A stretch of 64,000 bases of DNA, from the NCBI RefSeq assembly GCF_017875645.1, contig NZ_JAGGMR010000001.1:5704001-5768000 (forward strand), given 5' to 3'. The notes beneath the pieces are model-generated. The model saw only the letters and a program-made list of their open reading frames with translations. It did not search any database and was not told where the DNA came from. This DNA comes from Nocardia goodfellowii. Lineage in GTDB: Bacteria > Actinomycetota > Actinomycetes > Mycobacteriales > Mycobacteriaceae. Of the stretch, positions 51,753 through 60,647 are shown piece after piece. Numbering within the stretch: position 1 is the first letter of the stretch; every line of letters starts with the position of its first letter. A program made the translations under genes and the position numbers.

Positions 51753-52715
51753 TCAGGCTGTGGGCAGCGCACTGTAGTAGCGCTGCGCCCCGGGATGGAG
51801 CGGGATCGGAGCGCGGCCCATGGTGACCGGGTCCAGTGGATAGGTGATCGGGCTGCGATCAGGCGGGATGTGCCGGTACTGCTGCTCGATGATGTGGCGG
51901 GTCTCGCCCAGAATCCACGCGATCGCGTAGGCGATGTCTTCGGCCAGTTCGGTGGTGGTGAGCACGAGGAAGTCGGAGAAGTCCAGGGTGCGAAATGCGC
52001 TGCGGCCGGGGAAGTAGTGGTCGGCGACGGTCGCAGCGGGCCACCCGAAATCGGTGTCGAGCTGCTCCAGCACCTCGGATTCGACTTCCAGGAAGTGGAA
52101 GTCGCCGCCGAACTGCTGCCAGTGCGGCAGCATGACCGCTTCATGAACGATCGCGGTGGCGCGCCCGGCCAGCACATGATCGAACGATTCGAACGGGCGC
52201 TCGTCTTCGAGGAATCGCCCACCCCATCGGAGGACGTCGATCCCGGCGCGTTCGAGCAGCGCGTGCGCGGCCAGCCCGACGTGGTTGATCCCGTCATTGA
52301 TCGATGTCGCCAGTGTGAGTGCGGGTTCGGCCGCGCGCAGCTCAGCGAACGTGGTCACCCCCAGCGCTCGGTGCACCGCCATCACCAGCCGGTCTCGCTG
52401 CGGCACTACGCCCAGTGCCCGCAGGTGCGGGAACGACTCGTCCTGGTAGACGCCACGACCGTCGAGTGCGGCGACCGCGAACGCGGCCGGAGTGGTCAGG
52501 GCGAGATCGACCTCACCGCGTCCGACGGCACGGACCGCATCGGCGAAGCCGCGGCTGTTCCAGATCGCGACGCGGGTGTCCGGGCCGGCGCGATCGGTGA
52601 GTTCTTGGGAGATCCAGCCGCAGACGCGGTGCAGGTTGGCCGTTCCCCAGTCACCGCGCAGGTGCAGGGTGAGGGAGCGGGCGATGGCCGGTGCTTCCGG
52701 CCTGGGGGCGTTCAT
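51753..52715 (-). CDS. TAXI/NMT1-type binding-fold protein without a signal peptide
   Basis: 320 residues from the ATG at 52715, whose ATGA overlaps the FAH stop. The fold is that of TRAP-transporter TAXI solute receptors: LTLHLRGDWGTANLHRVCGWISQELTDR, GEVDLALTTPAAFAVAALDGRG, and a C-terminal half ending ITYPLDPVTMGRAPIPLHPGAQRYYSAL. The N-terminus is polar (MNAPRPEAPAIAR), with no signal peptide or lipobox, so it should stay in the cytoplasm. No TRAP membrane gene is present. Some binding-fold proteins have become cytoplasmic enzymes, for example 4,5-dihydroxyphthalate decarboxylase. A decarboxylase or ligand-sensor role here is an inference from that precedent and the operon. Confidence 0.65.
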   Translation of the reverse strand: MNAPRPEAPAIARSLTLHLRGDWGTANLHRVCGWISQELTDRAGPDTRVAIWNSRGFADAVRAVGRGEVDLALTTPAAFAVAALDGRGVYQDESFPHLRALGVVPQRDRLVMAVHRALGVTTFAELRAAEPALTLATSINDGINHVGLAAHALLERAGIDVLRWGGRFLEDERPFESFDHVLAGRATAIVHEAVMLPHWQQFGGDFHFLEVESEVLEQLDTDFGWPAATVADHYFPGRSAFRTLDFSDFLVLTTTELAEDIAYAIAWILGETRHIIEQQYRHIPPDRSPITYPLDPVTMGRAPIPLHPGAQRYYSALPTA

Positions 52716-53545
52716 GCGCGACTCTCGGTGGTACGGACGGTGTTTCGGATGGCGCCGACTCCGTCGATTTCGACGCTGATGGTGTCGCCGTCGGTGAGGA
52801 ACACTTGGGGGTCGCGGCGGTAGCCGACCCCGCCCGGCGTGCCGGTGAGGATGAGGTCGCCGGGCGCCAGTGCGGTGAACGTGGAAATGGTCGCGATCAG
52901 ACGCGGAATGGAGAAGATCAGCATCGACAGGTCCGACTCCTGGACTTTCGCACCGTTGAGCACCGTCCGGATACCGGCTTCGGCGAGGTCGACGGTGTCG
53001 GGCGGGACGAGGTAGGGGCCGACCGGGGTGGAGGCGTCCCAGGCTTTGCCCTGCATCCACTGGTGTGTCTTGTACTGGTAGTCGCGCATCGTGACATCGT
53101 TAGCCACGCTATAGCCAAGGACGTGGTCGAGGGCATCTTCCTCGGGAATCCGGCGTCCCGACCGGCCGATGACCACCACGAGTTCGCCTTCGTAGTCGAC
53201 TTGCGCCGACTCCGGGGGCAGGACGATATCGTCGAAGCCACCCAGCAGACTGTCGGCGAATTTGGGGAACAGCACCGGGTATGTGGGCAGTTCACGGCGG
53301 GATTCGGTGACATGTTCGCGGTAGTTGAGGCCGACGCAGAACACTTTGCCGGGACGCGGGACGACGGGCAGAATCCGCGCCTCGGTGACCGATACCGCCG
53401 CCGTGGTATCGCGGACAGCCGCACGGAGCAGTTCCGGGGTGGTGCCGGCGCCGAGTTCGGTCATCCCGGCCAGCGGAACCAACGATGATCCGCGCAGTTC
53501 GCCGACGTGTCGCCGGCCGTCGTGTTCATAGGTCGCGTAGGTCAT
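52712..53545 (-). CDS. Fumarylacetoacetate hydrolase-family protein (left module)
   Basis: 277 residues from the ATG at 53545, which overlaps the preceding stop as ATGA. FAH core: VFCVGLNYREHVTES (about 70-83), PKFADSLLG, the metal-binding E-x-E in VDYEGELVVVIGRSGR (about 117-132), Asp in NDVTMRDYQ (about 152), GPYLVP and the terminal FTGTP-equivalent ILTGTPGGVGYRR. Family members hydrolyse C-C bonds of acylpyruvates or ring-cleavage products, or isomerise and decarboxylate them. It lies directly after the dioxygenase gene, which fits hydrolysis of the cleaved ring. Confidence 0.85.
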   Translation of the reverse strand: MTYATYEHDGRRHVGELRGSSLVPLAGMTELGAGTTPELLRAAVRDTTAAVSVTEARILPVVPRPGKVFCVGLNYREHVTESRRELPTYPVLFPKFADSLLGGFDDIVLPPESAQVDYEGELVVVIGRSGRRIPEEDALDHVLGYSVANDVTMRDYQYKTHQWMQGKAWDASTPVGPYLVPPDTVDLAEAGIRTVLNGAKVQESDLSMLIFSIPRLIATISTFTALAPGDLILTGTPGGVGYRRDPQVFLTDGDTISVEIDGVGAIRNTVRTTESRA

Positions 53546-54477
53546 CGGTTCATTCCTTCGCTGGTCTTGCGCCAACCGGCGAGCTGGCCGCCCCACAAAT
53601 TCACGGTGTGCGGTACCGGTTTCCATCGGCGGGGCACGTAGGTGGCGCGGTCGTCGTGGAATTGCTCCATCTCCGCCGACAGTTCGATGTGGTTGCCGGC
53701 GGGGTCGTCGAAGAAGACGAACAGGTTGTTGCCCGGGCCGTGCCGGCCGGGCCCCCAGGTGACATCGACGTTGTCGTCGGTGAGCCGGTCACACCACGCC
53801 TTGAAGTCCTCCCATCGCGACAGGTCGTAGGAGTAGTGGTCGATATCGCCGCCCCGCTCGATGTCGACCACCGCCAGCGTGTGGTGGTCGCGGTCGCTGC
53901 GCAGCCACGCGAATCTGCCGTCGTCCAATTGGTCGGAGATCCGGAACCCGACCTGGTCGACGAAGAAGGCGACCATGGCCTCGACGTTGTCGGTACCGAG
54001 TGTGATGTGCTGATATTTGATCGGCCGTCGTCCGGTGTCGGCGGTGGATTCGCCGTGCCGCCGCACCGTGGTGTGGAAATGGATCGGGGTGCCGTGCGGG
54101 TCGGCGACCGCGATGCCGTGCGGAGTGCCGACGGCGGCGTCGAGATAGTCCGCGTCGAGGGATTCGACGCTGTGCCCGGCGGCAGTCAGGCGGGTGGCCA
54201 GAGCCGCTACCCCGCCGAGGTCCCGGACTTCGAATCCATAGTGGCGCAGCGCCTTCGGTCCTTCGACCAGTTCGATGACATGGTGTCCGCTGCCCCAGCC
54301 CAGTCGCACTCTGCCGTCGGAGCGTTCCTCCTGGAGCACAAGTCCCAGGACACGACTGTAGAACTGGACGGTTGCGGCGAGATCGGGAACGGAGAACCCG
54401 ATGTGCGAGACCGCGGTGCGGGTCAATGTTCCTGCGGCGTCGTGCTCTTCGAGGACGACACGTTGCGGCTTATCCAT
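53542..54477 (-). CDS. Extradiol ring-cleavage dioxygenase, VOC type (left module)
   Basis: 311 residues, two VOC domains. The first (about 22-135) is structural. The second has the full iron triad: His157 in IKYQHITLG, His214 in DIDHYSYDL and Glu265 in NHIELSAEM, matching the His-His-Glu of BphC-type enzymes. A conserved His/Tyr pair near the iron is also seen (Tyr216). It should cleave a catechol-type ring next to the hydroxyls. Its start overlaps the stop of the hydroxylase gene by 8 bases and its end overlaps the FAH gene by 4, so the three are coupled. Confidence 0.87.
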   Translation of the reverse strand: MDKPQRVVLEEHDAAGTLTRTAVSHIGFSVPDLAATVQFYSRVLGLVLQEERSDGRVRLGWGSGHHVIELVEGPKALRHYGFEVRDLGGVAALATRLTAAGHSVESLDADYLDAAVGTPHGIAVADPHGTPIHFHTTVRRHGESTADTGRRPIKYQHITLGTDNVEAMVAFFVDQVGFRISDQLDDGRFAWLRSDRDHHTLAVVDIERGGDIDHYSYDLSRWEDFKAWCDRLTDDNVDVTWGPGRHGPGNNLFVFFDDPAGNHIELSAEMEQFHDDRATYVPRRWKPVPHTVNLWGGQLAGWRKTSEGMNR

Positions 54478-56098
54478 GGGTCAGGGCCCTTTCTGGAGAG
54501 GTGATCGACGCGGTTCCGGCAGGGGTCCAGGAGCGGACCCGCTCGACCAGGTCGGCGGAAGCGCGGGGTGGCCAGGCGGCGGCCACGACACGATCGGGAC
54601 GGATCAGGGCGAAACGCCCTGTGTAGGGGGCGAATTCACGCAGCAGGCCGCCGTCGACGTCCAGCACGACCCGGTGATCGGTGCGCGGCATGTGCTCGGT
54701 GGTCGAGACCTGGATCGAGACAGCGTCGAGTTGTTCGAGCACCGCGGCGACGGCTGTCCAGTCGGTCCGCCCGACGTCGATCCCCAGCAGCGCCCAGCCG
54801 TTGCCCAGCACACTGTCGAGCCGACGCAGACGGTGGGTAACGGTGTCGAAGACCAGCGGCTGTCCGATCGGGATCCCGACCAGTTCGGGCCGGTCTCCGG
54901 CGGAAAGCAGCCCACTGTCGTATCGGGCGGACGGGCGGTAGCGCATCTCCTCGAGGAACGCGCGCCCTTGCCCGGTGGCGAGGGCGCGTTCGATGTGCTG
55001 ATCGCGGCGGCGAGCGAACCGCGGTGAAGTCGTCATCACCACACGCCCGAGCCGTTCCGAGAGCCGGACGGTGGCCAGCGCGTGCGGATATCGTTCCCGC
55101 TGATATGTGTCCAAAATCGACGGGTCCAGCCGTCCGGCGAGCACATCGGCGATCTTCCAGGCCAGGTTGGACGCGTCACGCAGGCCGGAGTTCAGCCCCT
55201 GGCCGGCGAATGGCGGCATCATGTGCGCCGCGTCGCCGAGCAGAAACGATCGCCCGATCATCCATCGGTCGGCGACCACGGCATTGAACCGATAGTTGAT
55301 CGCGCGTTCGATCTGGCGCGGGCTGATCCGCCGGTACGGCGCCACCAACCGCTCGATCAAGGCGAAATCAGGTTTCTGGTCCGGGGTTCCCTCGCCGTCG
55401 AAGAGCCGGAATTCGTAGCGGCAGCGACCGTTCAGACCCGGCACGATCACATGCGGGCGGACGGGGTCGCCGTGATGCATCGCGAAGCGTTGCGTGTGCG
55501 GATCCTCGAGGGTGTCGACCACCAGCCAGACATCCGGATAACTGCGGCCGGTCATATCGATGTTCTGCAACAACCGGGTCGCCGAACGGCCACCGTCGCA
55601 GCCCAGCACGTACCGCGCGCGAACCACCGATCGACCGGTGGCCGTTACCGCGTGGACAGACACATGCTCGGGATGCTGGTCGAATCCGACGACGCGAGCG
55701 CCGAAACGCATTTCGACATTGCCGGTCTCAGCCAGCGCTTCCGCGAGTACGCGTTCGAGATCCGGTTGCGCGAAGGGGTTCTTGAACGGATATCCCAGCC
55801 GGAACGGGCGCGGTCCCCGGGCGTGGAACAACTCCTCACCGTGCCGGTCGTAGTAGCGCGTTCCGGTGCCCGGTACCACCACCGGCATAACCCGGTCCAC
55901 AATGCCCGCGGCCTGGTAGACGCGCAGCGACTCATCGTCGATGCTGATGGCTTTGGGTTCGTCGCTGGTACCGGAATTCTGTTCCAGTACAACGACATCG
56001 ACGCCTCGCGCCGCGAGCAACGCGGCCGCCGTCAGGCCGACCGGCCCAGCGCCACACACCACGACATCGGCTGTGCTTGTCGGCATCTTCGCCGCCAT
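54470..56098 (-). CDS. FAD-dependent aromatic hydroxylase (left module)
   Basis: 542 residues from the ATG at 56098, after AGGTGGGCC. MhpA-type class A flavin monooxygenase: VVVCGAGPVGLTAAALLAARG (about 11-31), IDDESLRVYQAAG, LGCDGGRSATR (about 166) and LLGDAAHMMPPFAGQGLNSGLRDASNLAWK (about 290-320). The C-terminal part has the thioredoxin-like extension of MhpA/PheA relatives. It is the first gene of the eight-gene left operon, so its product probably starts the pathway by hydroxylating the ring. The composite IclR site lies 53-90 bases upstream. Confidence 0.86.
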   Translation of the reverse strand: MAAKMPTSTADVVVCGAGPVGLTAAALLAARGVDVVVLEQNSGTSDEPKAISIDDESLRVYQAAGIVDRVMPVVVPGTGTRYYDRHGEELFHARGPRPFRLGYPFKNPFAQPDLERVLAEALAETGNVEMRFGARVVGFDQHPEHVSVHAVTATGRSVVRARYVLGCDGGRSATRLLQNIDMTGRSYPDVWLVVDTLEDPHTQRFAMHHGDPVRPHVIVPGLNGRCRYEFRLFDGEGTPDQKPDFALIERLVAPYRRISPRQIERAINYRFNAVVADRWMIGRSFLLGDAAHMMPPFAGQGLNSGLRDASNLAWKIADVLAGRLDPSILDTYQRERYPHALATVRLSERLGRVVMTTSPRFARRRDQHIERALATGQGRAFLEEMRYRPSARYDSGLLSAGDRPELVGIPIGQPLVFDTVTHRLRRLDSVLGNGWALLGIDVGRTDWTAVAAVLEQLDAVSIQVSTTEHMPRTDHRVVLDVDGGLLREFAPYTGRFALIRPDRVVAAAWPPRASADLVERVRSWTPAGTASITSPERALTHG

Positions 56099-56150
56099 CG
56101 GCCCACCTGCTTCCTGTCTTCGAGCGCGGTAGGCACACGCTAAATCGCGA

Positions 56151-56188
56151 GTCCTGTATTTCGAAAGCAACGTCCTGATTTACAGGAC
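56151..56188. promoter_or_regulatory. Composite IclR operator, left promoter
   Basis: A full palindrome GTCCTG-ATTTA-CAGGAC (56172-56188) plus an extra half-site GTCCTG at 56151-56156, exactly 21 bases further out on the hydroxylase side. The region separates the left operon from the IclR gene. The same palindrome and 21-base half-site spacing, in mirror image, occur at 57080-57117. Confidence 0.85.
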
Positions 56189-56196
56189 ATGGAGTG

Positions 56197-57003
56197 ATGG
56201 ATATCGTGAGCCGCATGGCAACCAACGCGGACCCACCCCGTACCTATCGCGAACGCAATTCCACCGCGGACCGCGCCCTGGACATCTTGCTGCTGTTCAG
56301 CGCCGACAAACCGGTCTGGTCAGGCATAGAGATATCGGCCCGCTTGGGCGTCGCGCGTTCGACCACCTATCGCTACCTGCAGAGTCTGACCGGGTCGGGA
56401 TTCATCGAGGAAGCGGCCGGTGGGTTCCGGCTCGGGCCGCGGATCTTCCAGCTGGCCCGGCTGGCCCGTGCCGGCCTGGGCCTGTCCGATGTCGCGCTGC
56501 CCGCCATGCGGGCGCTCGCGGCACAGGTGAACGAGACCGTCCTGCTGACCCGGCGGTCGGGTCGCTCGGTGGTGTGCCTGGATCTGGTCGAGGCACAGCA
56601 CGCCGTGCGCCTGTCCTACGAACGCGGGCACGTGTTGCCGATCAACGCCGGCGCGGCCGCAGAAGTGCTGCTCGCGTGGGCCGATCCGGACGAGGTCACC
56701 GCGATCCTCGAACAGGGACCGCTGGAACGCTTCACCGCGAAAACTCTGACCGACCCCGAAGCGCTGCGTACCCGCTTGGCGCACATCAGGAAACGCGGTG
56801 CCGCGTTATCGCAGGGAGAATTGGACGACCACATCCTCGGTGTCGCCGCGCCGATTCGCGACGCATCCGGTGCGGTATGCGCGGCGATCAGTATCGCCGC
56901 CCTCGCGTCCCGAGTTCCGCGCTCGGAACTGAAGACCGTCGAAGCGCAAGTCAAAGCCGCAGCCGCCACGGTGTCGCGGCAACTCGAACTGCGAGACGCC
57001 TGA
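56197..57003 (+). CDS. IclR-family regulator of the catabolic locus
   Basis: About 268 residues. Starts at 56194 (GTG), 56197 (ATG), 56206 (GTG) and 56215 (ATG) are in frame; I choose 56197 because an AGGAC sequence lies at suitable distance, but this overlaps the operator. Winged helix-turn-helix at about residues 25-85 (ALDILLLFSADKPVWSGIEISARLGVARSTTYRYLQSLTGSGFI). The IclR effector domain follows (YERGHVLPINAGAAAEVLLAW, SQGELDDHILGVAAPI, CAAISIAALASRV). It stands between the two divergent catabolic operons, and both promoters carry the same composite site, so it most likely controls both and itself. Confidence 0.88.
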   Translation: MDIVSRMATNADPPRTYRERNSTADRALDILLLFSADKPVWSGIEISARLGVARSTTYRYLQSLTGSGFIEEAAGGFRLGPRIFQLARLARAGLGLSDVALPAMRALAAQVNETVLLTRRSGRSVVCLDLVEAQHAVRLSYERGHVLPINAGAAAEVLLAWADPDEVTAILEQGPLERFTAKTLTDPEALRTRLAHIRKRGAALSQGELDDHILGVAAPIRDASGAVCAAISIAALASRVPRSELKTVEAQVKAAAATVSRQLELRDA

Positions 57004-57079
57004 ACTCGATCCCGCGCGGCGATCCGGGTTCGGCACGGTCTGCATCGATCGCCCCGAAAAGGCTGATCAACCGTTTCAG

Positions 57080-57117
57080 GTCCTGTTATACAGGACAGCA
57101 CTGTTGCGATCCAGGAC
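57080..57117. promoter_or_regulatory. Composite IclR operator, right promoter
   Basis: A perfect palindrome GTCCTG-TTATA-CAGGAC (57080-57096) plus a half-site CAGGAC at 57112-57117, exactly 21 bases beyond the same half of the palindrome. It lies 57-94 bases before the FAH start of the right operon. It mirrors the left composite site. Confidence 0.85.
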
Positions 57118-57173
57118 ACGTTCCTACCATCGCTGTGATCCAGAACTCAGCAGTCACAGAGGGTAGGTTTCAG

Positions 57174-58055
57174 ATGCGGATCGCAAATTCCGACAACCGG
57201 GCGACTATGGTCCTCGGCCCACCGGGCGATGAACGCCTGCTCGATATCGCGACCGCTTCCTCCGGGCGATTCGGTCCGGAATTGCCCGCGCTCTATCAGG
57301 ATTGGGCCGCGTTCACCGCCTGGGCGGCCGAACACGGATCTGATATCGACAGCGCCGCCACCACGGCCCTCGACCGGACCGCGCTCGGCGCCCCCTCCCC
57401 CATGCCGCGCCAGGTTTTCGCCGTCGGCCTGAACTACCGGGCCCACGCCGGCGAATCCGGTTTCGAAGCACCCACCGGGCTCCCGCCGGTATTCACCAAA
57501 TACGTCTCGAGTTTCACCGGTCCGGATACCGAGGTGACACTGCCCGACGGCGGAAACGTCGACTGGGAGATCGAACTCGTGGTCGTCATCGGACAGACCG
57601 GCCACCAGATCGACATCGCCAGCGCCTGGACATACGTCGCCGGATTGACCGCAGGGCAGGATATTTCCGAACGCGTCTCCCAGTTACGCGGGCCCGCACC
57701 ACAATTCGGACTCGGGAAGTCATTTCCAGGATTCTCCCCGCAGGGCCCGTGGCTGGTGACACCGGAGGAGTTCGACAACCCCGACGATCTCGAGCTGGGA
57801 TGCGGTCTCGACGGTGAAGAGCTACAGAAAGGCCGCACCGGCGAGCTCATCTTCAGCGTGCCCGCCTTGATCGCCGCGCTGTCGCGCACGGTGACCCTCT
57901 ACCCCGGTGATGTCATCTTCACCGGCACACCCGCCGGAGTCGGCGTCGGGCGGGACCCGCAACGGTTCGTTCAGCCCGGACAGCGATTGGACAGCTGGAT
58001 CGAAGGCATCGGCGAACTGCACCAGCGGTTCCGGGCCGCGGCGGACAGGAAGTAG
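57174..58055 (+). CDS. Fumarylacetoacetate hydrolase-family protein (right module)
   Basis: 293 residues. FAH core: VFAVGLNYRAHAGESGF (about 81-97), metal E-x-E in VDWEIELVVVIGQTGH (about 128-142), the Asp in GQDISERV (about 165), and the terminal IFTGTPAGVGVGRDP. It is a diverged paralogue of the FAH gene at 52712 (similar motifs, different lid and spacing), so the right module has its own C-C hydrolase. First gene of the right operon, directly behind the IclR operator; the ribosome-binding site is weak. Confidence 0.85.
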   Translation: MRIANSDNRATMVLGPPGDERLLDIATASSGRFGPELPALYQDWAAFTAWAAEHGSDIDSAATTALDRTALGAPSPMPRQVFAVGLNYRAHAGESGFEAPTGLPPVFTKYVSSFTGPDTEVTLPDGGNVDWEIELVVVIGQTGHQIDIASAWTYVAGLTAGQDISERVSQLRGPAPQFGLGKSFPGFSPQGPWLVTPEEFDNPDDLELGCGLDGEELQKGRTGELIFSVPALIAALSRTVTLYPGDVIFTGTPAGVGVGRDPQRFVQPGQRLDSWIEGIGELHQRFRAAADRK

Positions 58056-58063
58056 GTCAGGTC

Positions 58064-58990
58064 ATGGCACTGCATGGACTCGCTTCGGTCGCGGTGGGCG
58101 TCCCGAACGTCACCGAAACCATCGCCTACTACACCGAATTCGGTCTCGAACACCGCGGCGAGGGGTTGTTCGCGACCCGCGATGGTGGCGAGCAACTGCG
58201 CATCGCTTACGCGCCGACCCGCCGCTTGCTCGAATTGGCCGTCGCCGCAGCGGATTCCGACGACATCGCCGCCATCGCGGCTCGGCTGGGCGCCCACGAC
58301 GTCGAACACCATCACACGGCCGATTCGGTACGCGCGATCGAGCCGGTCACCGGCACCCCGGTCGTCGTCACCGTTCGACCGCGAATCACCATCGATCCGC
58401 CCGTTCTCGCCACGCCTTACAACGGGCCCGACCGCATCGACCGATGGGGGCGCGCGCCGTTCATCGCTCGCACCGAGCCGGTACGCCCGCGAAAACTCGG
58501 CCATGTCGTCATCGGCAGCACAGACCTGGACACCACGCGCCGGTTCTTCACCGACGGACTCGGTTTCAAGATCAGCGACTACATGGGTGCCAAAGCCGCC
58601 TTTCTACGCTGCTCCGTCGAACACCACAACGTGCTGGTCATGGCGGCGCCGGTCAACTTCATGCACCACACCAGCTGGCAGGTCGACGACATCGACGACG
58701 TCGGTCGCGCAGCACACCGCATGCTCGAAGGCCACCCCGAACGCCACACCTGGGGATTGGGTCGACACTTCGCCGGCGCCAACTTCTTCTGGTACCTCAA
58801 AGATCCAGCAGGAAACTTCTCCGAGTACTACTCCGATATGGACACCATCCCCGAGGACGAGCTGTGGTCACCCCAGGTGCTCGAGGGACTGCAGGGTCTC
58901 TACGCGTGGGGACCGCCACCGCCACCGTCGTTCCTCGAACCGGACGACTTGGCCGCACTGATGACCGGTGCGCATTCCACCAACCGCTGA
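58064..58990 (+). CDS. Extradiol ring-cleavage dioxygenase, VOC type (right module)
   Basis: 308 residues, ATG after AGGAAGTAGG, 8 bases behind the FAH stop. Second VOC domain has the iron triad: His147 in KLGHVVIGS, His201 or His202 in FMHHTSWQV, and Glu254 in NFSEYYSDM. The active-site loop MHHTSWQVDDID resembles BphC/HsaC-type enzymes, whereas the left-module enzyme has DHYSYDL, so the two probably act on different catechols. It carries out cleavage of a diol ring in the same pathway logic as the left module. Confidence 0.86.
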   Translation: MALHGLASVAVGVPNVTETIAYYTEFGLEHRGEGLFATRDGGEQLRIAYAPTRRLLELAVAAADSDDIAAIAARLGAHDVEHHHTADSVRAIEPVTGTPVVVTVRPRITIDPPVLATPYNGPDRIDRWGRAPFIARTEPVRPRKLGHVVIGSTDLDTTRRFFTDGLGFKISDYMGAKAAFLRCSVEHHNVLVMAAPVNFMHHTSWQVDDIDDVGRAAHRMLEGHPERHTWGLGRHFAGANFFWYLKDPAGNFSEYYSDMDTIPEDELWSPQVLEGLQGLYAWGPPPPPSFLEPDDLAALMTGAHSTNR

Positions 58991-59050
58991 ACAAGTGAAC
59001 AAGTTTCCGGGGCGGTCCGGTCCCGGGAAACTCCCGCGCCAGGAGCACCG

Positions 59051-60586
59051 ATGAACAACACGATCAACCACGTCCCCGTCCTGGTCGCCGGAGGCGGTCC
59101 CGTGGGACTGGCAACCGCTCTGGAACTCTCGCACCACGGGGTCGCCGTGCTGGTGGTCGAGCCGCGGGAAACCGTCTCGCCCTTGCGTCCACGCGCGAAA
59201 ACGACCTCCGCGCGAACGATGGAACTGTTTCGCAGGTGGGGTCTGTCCGACCGCATCCGTGCCCGGGCGGCGCTACCGGTCAGCTGGTCGGATGAAGCGA
59301 TCTTCACCACCAGCCTGCTGGGACGCGAAATCACCCGCTTCTCAGGCTGTTTCGGTCTGGACCTCACCGGTGCCGACATCGCCGCTGAAGCCGGCCAGCA
59401 GATACCACAACCTGTCATCGAAGAGGTTCTGCGCGAAGCCGTCGACTCCGCACCACATGCGACACTGCTGACCGGATGGACCGTGACCGGCCTGTCGCAG
59501 ACCACCGACCAGGTCACCGCGCGGATCGAACACAGCGACGGCACCACCCGATCCGTGTGCGCCGACTTCGTGGTCGGCGCGGACGGCGCCTGGAGTGCGG
59601 TGCGCGACAGCATCGGCGCACGCTATGCAGGCAGTGCCGACGAGCGGCCCAACTTCAACATCGTCTTCCGGGCCCCGGGACTCGCCGACAAGGTGCCGCA
59701 CGGCCCCGCCGTGCACTACTGGGTGCTGCATCCCCGCCGGCCCGGTGTGCTCGGCCGACTCGATCTCGAGGACATGTGGTGGTGCATCGCGCAAGGCGTC
59801 ACCGAGGAGCACGGCGCCGCGGACACCCTGGGCATCGTGCGCGAACTGGTGGGTGCCGATATCGAGGCCGACATTGTCGCGACCGACCCCTGGAAAGCCA
59901 AACTCCTGCTGGCAGATCACTACCGGGCGGGCCGAGTCTTCCTCGCCGGTGACGCCGCGCACCTGAATCCGCCGTGGGGAGGCCACGGATTCAACACCGG
60001 AATCGGTGACGCGGTGAACCTGGGCTGGAAGCTCGCCGCGGTAGTCAACGGCTGGGCCCCGGCCGGGTTGCTGGACAGCTACGAGGCCGAACGCAAACCG
60101 ATTGCCGCGCATACCATCGCCGCGGCGGCCCGCAACATGGCGACTCTCGCACCCGAACTCAGCGACGAACGTCTACTCGGCCCACCCGCGCAGTTCGACG
60201 CGGCCCGCCCCGCGGTCGCCCAAGCCGTCCAGCAGGCCAAAGACAGCGAATTCCACAGCCTCGATCTGGTACTGGGCTACACCTACCAGAACTCACCGGT
60301 GGTATCGGACCGAGCCGGAGCTCGCCTCACCCACCGCTGGCTCGCCCCCGGCGATTCCCTCTATGACCACCTCGGCCCCGAGTTCACCCTGCTCGGCGAC
60401 CTGGCGGATCCCCTGGTCGCCGAATTCGCGGACGCCGCACGCGCGCAGGACGTGCCGCTGACCCTCTTCGACGACCCCACCTGTGCCCTGGTTCTGGTGC
60501 GGCCCGACCAGCACCTGGCCTGGACCGCCGAAGACCCCGGCAGCCCAGCCGAGATCCTCCGGCGCGCGATCGGACACGACAACTGA
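59051..60586 (+). CDS. FAD-dependent aromatic hydroxylase (right module)
   Basis: 511 residues, ATG after CCAGGAGC. Class A flavin monooxygenase: LVAGGGPVGLATALELSHHG (about 11-30), RARTTSARTMELFRRWGL-type segment, FVVGADGAWSAVRDSIG (about 174-190) and FLAGDAAHLNPPWGGHGFNTGIGDAVNLGWKL (about 297-328). The PPWGG.G form of the GD motif is usual in PgaE/RdmE-like and TcmG-like hydroxylases. It is the third flavin hydroxylase of the locus. It probably hydroxylates the substrate for the dioxygenase encoded just upstream. Confidence 0.86.
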   Translation: MNNTINHVPVLVAGGGPVGLATALELSHHGVAVLVVEPRETVSPLRPRAKTTSARTMELFRRWGLSDRIRARAALPVSWSDEAIFTTSLLGREITRFSGCFGLDLTGADIAAEAGQQIPQPVIEEVLREAVDSAPHATLLTGWTVTGLSQTTDQVTARIEHSDGTTRSVCADFVVGADGAWSAVRDSIGARYAGSADERPNFNIVFRAPGLADKVPHGPAVHYWVLHPRRPGVLGRLDLEDMWWCIAQGVTEEHGAADTLGIVRELVGADIEADIVATDPWKAKLLLADHYRAGRVFLAGDAAHLNPPWGGHGFNTGIGDAVNLGWKLAAVVNGWAPAGLLDSYEAERKPIAAHTIAAAARNMATLAPELSDERLLGPPAQFDAARPAVAQAVQQAKDSEFHSLDLVLGYTYQNSPVVSDRAGARLTHRWLAPGDSLYDHLGPEFTLLGDLADPLVAEFADAARAQDVPLTLFDDPTCALVLVRPDQHLAWTAEDPGSPAEILRRAIGHDN

Positions 60587-60647
60587 CGACAGACCAGCCG
60601 TACCTGCTCGGTGCTGCCGGACCCACGCCACGTCAAAGGAGACGACC

